From the NCBI GenBank assembly GCA_965262595.1, contig OZ253548.1, positions 2,170,001 to 2,234,000 of the forward strand: a DNA stretch of 64,000 nucleotides, read 5' to 3'. Shown in pieces: positions 57,867-64,000 of this stretch (within the stretch, counting starts at the first letter, position 1; each line of letters starts with the position of its first letter). The position numbers and the translations under genes are program-made. This stretch comes from CATQHB01 sp965262595 (GTDB taxonomy: Bacteria > Chloroflexota > Dehalococcoidia > Lucifugimonadales > UBA3495). The notes beneath the pieces are model-generated. The model saw only the letters and a program-made list of their open reading frames with translations. It was not told where the DNA came from and ran no database searches.

Positions 57867-60554
57867 TTACTCCGCCACCGCCCCGTTACTGTCCAGGAGG
57901 GTCAACGGCAGGCCCAACTCGCGCAGACCCGTCTCCACCACTTCCCGGTCGCCGACTACCAGGATATTGAGACCATCGGGCCGTATTCGTTCCGTTCCGG
58001 CCCGATGCACCTCTTCCAGAGAAACGGCGGACACCCGATCCGGCATCGTCCGGAAGTAGTCGTCCGGCAGTTGGTGCAGGATTAGCTGAATCAGGTGACT
58101 CAGTATCTGCCCCGCCCGCTCGAAACCGGCGGGGTAGCCCAGCAGCATCCCCGCTTTGGCCGCGGCCAACTCCTCGCCGGTAACCGGGCGGGTGCGGTTG
58201 ATGTCCTGAAACTCCTTGAGGGTTTCCTGCACCGATTCCTTGGTTACCGCCGTCTGAACGCTGCCCCCGGCAGACAACAGGGATTGCTCCCGGAACCAGG
58301 AAATGCCGGAGTTGAAACCGTAACTATAGCCCTTGTCCTGCCGCAAGTTCTGGTTCAGCCGGGCCGAAAACTGGCCGCCAAAGGAGTAGTTGAGCAGGGA
58401 CAGGCCCAGATAGTCCGGATGGCTGCGGGGCACGGTGTCGTGGCCGGCGCGAATTACCGATTGGGCCGCTCCCGGCTTATCCACCAGATAGATGGTCGTC
58501 GGTTGGTTGCTGCCGTTGCCGGCGGAAGCTGCCGGGGCGGTTTCCGGTTCCAATTCCGCGGCGGCGGCCGCCGCCGGGTTATCCCACCGGCCAAAGACGG
58601 CCTCGGCCTGCTGCATCACTTCCTCCAGGCTAATGTCGCCCACCACTACCAGGTTGGCCGTTGCCGGGCCGTAGCAGCTTTGGAAATGCTCCACCAGATT
58701 TTCCCGGGTGAAGGCGGCTACCGACTCTTCGGTGCCCAGCGAGACGTGCCCATAACGGGACTCCCGGCCAAAGATTAGCCCGGGGACAATTTGCTCGGCG
58801 ATAAACGTGGGGTCGTCTTTGCCCCGCCGAATGTCGGTCAGGTGTTCCCGCCGCACCCGCTCCAGCTCATGCTCCGGGAAGGTGGGATGCTGCGCCACAT
58901 CGGACAACAGTTCCAGGGCCTCAACCCAATGCTTGGTCAAGGTTTCGGAGGAAAGCAGGCTGCTTTCGCGCCGGGTCTCGGTGGACAGCCGCGCCCCGAT
59001 GAACTCGAAAGCGTTGGCGATATCCTGGCTGGAACGGGTCTCGGTGCCTTCGGGCAGCAATTGCGTGGTGAAGTAGGCCAGGCCGGGCAGTTCCGGCGGA
59101 TCGGTGATGGCTCCGGCCTGGAGCATCAGGGCAAAGGAAACGATGGGCAGCCCCCGTTTTTCCACCACGGTAACCCGCATACCGTTGGGCAGTAGGCGGC
59201 GCTCCGGAACCGGCGGGGTAAACTCCGGCTCCCGGGCCGGGGAGGGCATAACCGTGCGATCAATTCCGCCGACGGCCACCGTGGCATTCAAGGACGCCTC
59301 CGGCAACACCCGCAGCCGCACCTGACGATGGTCGAGCACCTCCCGTCCCACCCGCAGGATGTCCTCCCGCTGCACCGCCAGATAATCATTGATGCTGGTA
59401 TTAATCAGTTCCGGATTGCCGAAAAAGGTGTTGTAGTAGTTCAGGGCGTCGGCCCGTCCTCCAAAGCCGCCGATTCGGGAAAGCTGGCGGAAGTGGGAAC
59501 TTTCCAGCCGGTTCTTGACCCGGGCCAGCTCCTCGTCGGTGGGCGGCTCCTGCCAGAGACGCGCAATCTCCGCATCTACGGCTTCTTCCAATTCATCCAG
59601 GGAATGACCGGCGGCGGCGGTAACATCCACCATAAACTGCCCGGAGATTTCCGCCGAGTGGTGGCGAACGCCGACACTCTGCGCAATCTGCCGATCGTAA
59701 ACCAGGGTGCGATAAAGGCGGGAGCTTTGACCGTCGGCCAACACCGCCCGCAGCAACTCCAGGGAAGCTTCGTCGGGGTGGGATTCGGGCAAGGCGGGCC
59801 AGGCAATATAGAGTCGGGGCAGCGATACCCGGTCCCGAATCTCCAGTTCCACCCGTCCGGCCAGGCCCGAGTCGAACCGCCCAATTCGGCGCACCGGCGG
59901 CCCGGGGGGCAAGTCCCCGAAGTAGCGGTTAACCAGCTCCAGCGTTGCCTCCCGGTCAATATCCCCGGCAATCGCCAGGCTGCCATTGGAGGGAGAATAG
60001 AAACGCTGAAAGAAGCTCTTGATGTCATCCAGGCTGGCCGCGTCCAGGTCTTCCTGCGAGCCGATAGTCATCCAGTGGTAAGGATGAGGCAAGGGGAAGA
60101 GGGCTTCCTGGATGTTCCATTGGGCCATGCCGTAGGGACGGTTTTCGTAACTCTGCCGCCGCTCATTTTTCACCACGTCCCGCTGAATGTCGAACCGTTG
60201 CTGGTCCAGCGCCTCCAGAAGAAAGCCCATCCGGTCGGCCTCCAGCCACAGGGCCAATTCCAGATAGTTGGAGGGCACATCCTCCCAGTAATTGGTGCGG
60301 TCGGAGGTGGTGGAACCGTTGAGGTTGGCCCCCACCTTTTGCAGCGGCTCAAAGTGGCTGCTGTTGTGGTGCTTGGAGCCTTCAAACATCACGTGCTCGA
60401 ACAGGTGAGCGAAGCCGGTGCGTCCCGGCTCTTCGTCCTTGGACCCCACGTGATACCAAACGTTAACCGCCGTCAGCGGAATGGAATGGTCTTCGTGGAG
60501 AATAACGTCCAGGCCGTTGGACAGGGTAATTTTCTCATAGGCGATAGATACCAT
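57867..60554 (-). CDS. M16 family zinc peptidase (double domain)
   Basis: 895 aa. The first domain has the inverted zinc motif HLFEH (H50, E53, H54) in GFAHLFEHVMFEGS and the distal glutamate region NERRQSYENRPYG. The second M16 domain (about 440-880) lacks HxxEH, as in fused pitrilysin-like peptidases where one half is structural. No signal peptide; probably cytosolic. A run of Ala/Glu (AAAAAELEPETAPAAS) lies in the second half. The ATG at 60554 is chosen; the upstream TTG has no better signal. Confidence 0.9.
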   Translation of the reverse strand: MVSIAYEKITLSNGLDVILHEDHSIPLTAVNVWYHVGSKDEEPGRTGFAHLFEHVMFEGSKHHNSSHFEPLQKVGANLNGSTTSDRTNYWEDVPSNYLELALWLEADRMGFLLEALDQQRFDIQRDVVKNERRQSYENRPYGMAQWNIQEALFPLPHPYHWMTIGSQEDLDAASLDDIKSFFQRFYSPSNGSLAIAGDIDREATLELVNRYFGDLPPGPPVRRIGRFDSGLAGRVELEIRDRVSLPRLYIAWPALPESHPDEASLELLRAVLADGQSSRLYRTLVYDRQIAQSVGVRHHSAEISGQFMVDVTAAAGHSLDELEEAVDAEIARLWQEPPTDEELARVKNRLESSHFRQLSRIGGFGGRADALNYYNTFFGNPELINTSINDYLAVQREDILRVGREVLDHRQVRLRVLPEASLNATVAVGGIDRTVMPSPAREPEFTPPVPERRLLPNGMRVTVVEKRGLPIVSFALMLQAGAITDPPELPGLAYFTTQLLPEGTETRSSQDIANAFEFIGARLSTETRRESSLLSSETLTKHWVEALELLSDVAQHPTFPEHELERVRREHLTDIRRGKDDPTFIAEQIVPGLIFGRESRYGHVSLGTEESVAAFTRENLVEHFQSCYGPATANLVVVGDISLEEVMQQAEAVFGRWDNPAAAAAAELEPETAPAASAGNGSNQPTTIYLVDKPGAAQSVIRAGHDTVPRSHPDYLGLSLLNYSFGGQFSARLNQNLRQDKGYSYGFNSGISWFREQSLLSAGGSVQTAVTKESVQETLKEFQDINRTRPVTGEELAAAKAGMLLGYPAGFERAGQILSHLIQLILHQLPDDYFRTMPDRVSAVSLEEVHRAGTERIRPDGLNILVVGDREVVETGLRELGLPLTLLDSNGAVAE

Positions 60555-60704
60555 AGGAAATTCCGTTCCTTTCAAGAAAGTGAGGTTGAAAAACCGGCAA
60601 TCGGCGGTATTCGGACAACTTGACGCTATTCTACCACTTTACGGCGGGGTGAATAACTCTCCGTCCCCGGGGTCTTTCGATTGTCCCCGCTCGGGCATAC
60701 TTCC

Positions 60705-60790
60705 GCTCATCCTGAGCCGGTCGAAGGGCCGGTACCTAGCCCCGCTCACCCTGTACCGGTCGAAGAATAGGCTCAACGTGAGCGGTTCTC
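60705..60790. repeat. REP-like element (family 3)
   Basis: CTCATCCTGAGCCGGTCGAA is repeated in variant form downstream (CTCACCCTGTACCGGTCGAA), with another copy at 62069-62093. The gap 60555-60909 has no gene. Confidence 0.65.
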
Positions 60791-60909
60791 CAAGCCCAAT
60801 CAATAGGCCCGTCTCCACCCCGGCGTTTGTGCTAAAATTAACCCCGATTCAGTAGGGGGAGCCGTTGGGGCGGAGCCGTTGGGCGACCCGAACCGTAAGA
60901 GAGGCGTTT

Positions 60910-62064
60910 TTGGGAGTATTACAAGTTATTTCCAACCGGCCCGGGGCGGGGAAGACCTGCCTGATTGGGGCGCTGACCTGCCGCTTGACCGCAGCGGGGA
61001 AAAGCGTCGCCTATTACAAGCCTCTTTCGCCGGAGGCCGAAGCCGACCCGGACACGGCATTTATGGCCCAACTGTTGCCGGAAACCCCCGAACCCGTTCC
61101 CCCTCCCATCGCTTCACCACTATCCGAACCCCGCCTGTCCGAAGGGCAACGCCGGGAAATAGCGGATGCCGTTGCCCGCCTGGACGCCGCTTTTGATACA
61201 GTCTTGGTGGAATGGTCCTTCCCCAACGCGCCGGAAGAGACTTCATCGGGGGAGTCCACGCCGGGGGAGTCGGCGCCGGGAGAACTCACGCCTGGAGACC
61301 AGGCAATAGCCGGGGCCGGGGAACTATTGGCCGGGCAGTTTTTGGCCGGGCAGTTTTTGGCCCCGGGGATATTGGCCGGGCAGCCGTCTCTGCTGCTGTT
61401 CGGCTATAGCGGAGGAGGGGACGCCGGGACGGAAGCCGCCCGGATAGCGGCGGCCGCCAAGTCCCTGGGCGCTGACCTGGCCGGAGTGATAATCAACGGC
61501 GTCACCCGTCACCGGCGGATGGCGGTGGAGCAGCAGGTGGTATCCGTACTGCGCAGCGCGGGGACGCCGGTATTGGGCGCCATCCCGGAAGACCGCGAGA
61601 TGCTCGCCTTAACGGTGCGGCAGGTGGCCGAATATCTGGGCGGAAGGTGGATTCAAGAGCCGGAGGACGCCGCGGCCTGGGTTGACCGTTTCCTGATCGG
61701 CGGCAACATTATGGACTCCGGCCCCAACTATTTTGGCCGCTACCCCAACCAGGCGGTAATCACCCGTTCCGGTCGTCCCGACATCCAGATGGCCTGCCTG
61801 ACCTCCGATACCAAATGCCTGGTGTTGACCGGCGGGGAGGAACCTACCGAGTATATACGGGTGGAGGCGCGCCAGCGGTCGGCGGCGGTGCTGCTGGTAC
61901 CCGGCAGTACGCTGGAAGTCGCCGAATCCCTGGCCGGCCTGTTGGAGCAGGCCAACCCCTACAGCGAGCAAAAGCTGTCCCGGTTTGCCGCGCTAATGGA
62001 ACGGCACCTGGATTCTTTGCCCGGTCTTTGGCCGGGTCGATCAATAGCCGCTGCTCAGGCTTAA
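60910..62064 (+). CDS. P-loop (BioD/CobQ-like) protein with DRTGG domain
   Basis: 384 aa. The N-terminus VLQVISNRPGAGKTCLIGAL is a dethiobiotin-synthetase-like P-loop. The middle has IINGVTRHRRMAVEQQVVSVL and GAIPEDREMLALTVRQVAE. The C-terminal half (LIGGNIMDSGPNYFGRYPNQ to EYIRVEARQRSAAVLLVPGS) is a DRTGG domain. The same two domains form the N-terminal part of long phosphotransacetylases, but no Pta domain is present here. TTG start at 60910 inferred. In-frame repeats lie at about 61245-61290 and 61319-61385 (AGQFLAGQFLAPG). Probably a regulatory nucleotide-binding protein. Confidence 0.8.
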   Translation: MGVLQVISNRPGAGKTCLIGALTCRLTAAGKSVAYYKPLSPEAEADPDTAFMAQLLPETPEPVPPPIASPLSEPRLSEGQRREIADAVARLDAAFDTVLVEWSFPNAPEETSSGESTPGESAPGELTPGDQAIAGAGELLAGQFLAGQFLAPGILAGQPSLLLFGYSGGGDAGTEAARIAAAAKSLGADLAGVIINGVTRHRRMAVEQQVVSVLRSAGTPVLGAIPEDREMLALTVRQVAEYLGGRWIQEPEDAAAWVDRFLIGGNIMDSGPNYFGRYPNQAVITRSGRPDIQMACLTSDTKCLVLTGGEEPTEYIRVEARQRSAAVLLVPGSTLEVAESLAGLLEQANPYSEQKLSRFAALMERHLDSLPGLWPGRSIAAAQA

Positions 62065-62146
62065 GTCCGCTCATCCTGCGCCGGTCGAAGAACTGCCCCG
62101 TACCCAAGCGTACCCAGGCGTACCCAGGTTGCCAGACTACCCGCGG

Positions 62147-62431
62147 TTAGACTACCTCGAACCGCTCCGATTCCGGAGCTTGCGCCCACAGCTCCGAGGC
62201 CCCGGCCATTGCCACTTCCCGCTCCGGGCTGGCCCGCCAGTCGTCATAAATCTCGTTGCTTTCCCAGGTGACCAGGGTGGTAATCTTGGCCGGGTCGGAC
62301 AGGGAGTAGAGGGTTTCCCGGCCGCCGAATCCCGGGGCTTTACTCTGGGCCAGGCCGTTGCCGTCCAGCAGCTTTTTAGCCTCAGCTATCTTGTCCGGTT
62401 TAGCCCAGTGGTGGGTCAAAACTCCAATCAT
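62147..62431 (-). CDS. Antibiotic-biosynthesis-monooxygenase-like (ABM) protein
   Basis: 94 aa: MIGVLTHHWAKPDKIAEAKK, then ITTLVTWESNEIYDDWRAS, is the dimeric alpha-beta ABM barrel. Members are quinol monooxygenases, haem-degrading enzymes or of unknown role. The ATG at 62431 has AAAGGAG upstream. No partner gene is nearby, so the substrate is unknown. Confidence 0.8.
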   Translation of the reverse strand: MIGVLTHHWAKPDKIAEAKKLLDGNGLAQSKAPGFGGRETLYSLSDPAKITTLVTWESNEIYDDWRASPEREVAMAGASELWAQAPESERFEVV

Positions 62432-62636
62432 AACGCCTGTGCTCCTTTGCAATCGCAGTTTTTTATCGGGGCCGCTTGTTTTCCGGAAGCCGGGTTGCCG
62501 CAATTGGATGCCGACTCCCCCGGGGCCCAATGGTACGGACCAACCCGGTTAAAGGAACGGCATTGCTGCGGATCTAAACTTCGTCCGCCGTATCTACCGC
62601 CTCCGCCCCTGCCGCCGCTACCGGCTTCGGCTTCGG

Positions 62637-63992
62637 CTACGGTTCCGGTTCCGGTTCCGGTTCCGGTTCCTCAGGATTCCGCACGCCGCTGCCGCCGGTT
62701 CGGAACAGGGGAACCAGTACCAGGGGCGCAATCAGAGTGGTTATCACGGTCATCATTATGCTGACGCCAAACAGGTTTTGCCCAATGATGCCCTCAGACA
62801 AGCCGATGCCGGCAATAATCAGGGCCACCTCACCTCGGGGCATCATCCCCACGCCGATGCGAGAACTGCCCCGCAGATTAAATCCGCTCAACAACGCCGG
62901 TATGCCCGAACCCAGCACCTTGGACAGCACCGCCAGTACCGAGATTATCAGCCCAAAGACAACGGCGCTCTGCATCGAACCCACGTCCACCAGCATTCCC
63001 ATAACCACAAAGAACACCGGAACCAGAAAATCCATTATGCCGGACAAGGATTCCTCTACCTGATGCCCCAGGTTGGTGGTGGAGAGGGCCAGGCCGATGG
63101 AAAAGGCGCCAATGATAAAAGCCAGGCCAAACACTTCGGCCATTCCCGCCGCCAGCAGGGCCAGGGCCAGGGTAAGCACCAGTCCGGCGCTCGGCGAGCG
63201 AAAGCGGTTAATCAGCCGCTCAATATAGGGAGCGGCCAGGATGCCGATAGCGGTCAACGCCAGCCAGAAGCCGATGGCCTTGAAACTGACCCAGCCCAGG
63301 CTGCCCAGGGAGAAAGTCCCGGCGGCGCTGATGCCCACCACCACGGTCAACACCAGAATGCCCACCACGTCGTCCACCACGGCGGCGGCGATAATGGTGA
63401 CCCCTTCCGGGTTATCCAGGCGGTTCAGGTCGGCCAGCACCCGAGCGGTAATCCCCACCGAGGTAGCGGTCATAATGGCGCCCATAAACAGGGCCTCGGG
63501 CGACAGAAAACCCTCAGGCCCGGCATAGCCCAGCAGCACGGTAGCCCCGACGCCCAGGATGAAGGGCAGCAGCACTCCCCCCAGAGCCACGGCGGTGGCC
63601 GGGCCGGCATAGCGCAAAAACTGACGCAGGTTGGTTTCCAGCCCGATGGCGAACAGCAGGACAATCGAGCCGATTTGGGCCAGGGCATAGAGTTCGTTGC
63701 TCACCGGGATGGGGGCGGGAATGCCGTCCACCAGCGGCAGGGGAAACAGCGGGCTGACCCCAAGCAGGGAGATGCCGCCCAGCGCGAAGGGGCCGATCAG
63801 GACTCCCGCTCCCAACTCGGCCAATACCGACGGCAATTTGAGAAATCGGGTGGCCAGTTCCCCGGCCACCTTGGCTACAAAAAGGATAACCGCGAGTTGG
63901 ATCAGCAGCCGGAGGACCAACTCGTTAACGCCGGAATCCCCGGCCTGGAAAAGGGCCAGGAGCAACCCCGGCCCAAAAATACTATCGCCCAT
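62637..63992 (-). CDS. CPA2-family cation:proton antiporter
   Basis: 451 aa with about 12 hydrophobic segments. The family patterns are FLKLPSVLAELGAGVLIGP, ALAQIGSIVLLFAIGLETNL, TATSVGITARVLADL and AAVVDDVVGILVL, where the VDD aspartates are the ion-binding pair. It exchanges Na+ or K+ for H+ across the membrane. No TrkA-N/RCK domain follows; the C-terminus is a (PE)n tail from a GGTTCC repeat (62638-62668). The start lies 8 bp from the window edge, so a further upstream start cannot be excluded. Confidence 0.88.
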   Translation of the reverse strand: MGDSIFGPGLLLALFQAGDSGVNELVLRLLIQLAVILFVAKVAGELATRFLKLPSVLAELGAGVLIGPFALGGISLLGVSPLFPLPLVDGIPAPIPVSNELYALAQIGSIVLLFAIGLETNLRQFLRYAGPATAVALGGVLLPFILGVGATVLLGYAGPEGFLSPEALFMGAIMTATSVGITARVLADLNRLDNPEGVTIIAAAVVDDVVGILVLTVVVGISAAGTFSLGSLGWVSFKAIGFWLALTAIGILAAPYIERLINRFRSPSAGLVLTLALALLAAGMAEVFGLAFIIGAFSIGLALSTTNLGHQVEESLSGIMDFLVPVFFVVMGMLVDVGSMQSAVVFGLIISVLAVLSKVLGSGIPALLSGFNLRGSSRIGVGMMPRGEVALIIAGIGLSEGIIGQNLFGVSIMMTVITTLIAPLVLVPLFRTGGSGVRNPEEPEPEPEPEP

Positions 63993-64000
63993 TACTGTCC

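Noticed and set aside
59328..60623. 431-aa plus-strand ORF
   Set aside because: Antisense shadow of the M16 peptidase, which has the zinc motif.
1..64000. tRNA, rRNA or riboswitch
   Set aside because: I found no cloverleaf with conserved T-loop bases and no rRNA or known riboswitch signature by eye; a covariance-model search would be needed to exclude them.

Overview
The window is GC-rich bacterial chromosome. The gene set and the style of its repeats suggest Chloroflexota, probably a Dehalococcoidia/SAR202-like lineage. This is inferred from a reductive-dehalogenase-like protein, an F420-type luciferase-fold oxidoreductase, a gentisate-dioxygenase-like bicupin, secreted proteins with Pro/Thr-rich TPAPQ/TNTPVPT linkers, and many small intergenic palindromes. 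No rRNA or tRNA was recognised.

Bases 1-2265 hold an XRE regulator and a large serine recombinase broken by an in-frame TAA; its 3' end runs into the CRISPR array. Bases 2231-18000 are one type I-E array. Tracking the 61-bp period by hand gives 259 repeats and 258 spacers. It is read on the minus strand, with the leader side next to cas2. Bases 18046-27926 hold a complete I-E cas locus on the minus strand: cas3, a 59-aa coiled-coil protein, cas8e (one apparent frameshift), cse2, cas7e, cas5e, cas6e, cas1, cas2. A DEDDh exonuclease is divergent from cas3.

The cas locus has three unusual parts. (1) The Cse2 small subunit carries an N-terminal VRR-NUC nuclease domain, which would put a second nuclease inside Cascade. 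(2) A one-spacer mini-array of two diverged repeats and a 33-nt pseudo-spacer lies between cas3 and the Cascade operon, antisense to cas, beside a consensus promoter. This resembles crRNA-like regulators of the CreA/CreR kind. (3) A lone repeat-like hairpin sits between cas6e and cas1, just before the cas1 ribosome-binding site, where Cas6e could cut the polycistronic mRNA.

Bases 28600-64000 are mostly housekeeping and metabolic genes: a GNAT pseudogene, bicupin, split ada, ABC-F ATPase, LLM oxidoreductase, reductive dehalogenase homologue, TPP enzyme, a proteasome-like/winged-helix pair, rsmI, an MFS transporter, cyclophilin, a surface protein, comEA-comEC, an IS982 remnant, two HicAB-like modules around rph, an M16 peptidase, a P-loop/DRTGG protein, an ABM monooxygenase and a CPA2 antiporter. 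A MITE-like element, several REP-like palindromes and many short tandem repeats, including in-frame ones, are scattered through this part. Several genes (cas8e, ada, GNAT, a small ORF) can each be repaired by single-base changes in homopolymer runs, so either sequencing indels or real decay must be considered.
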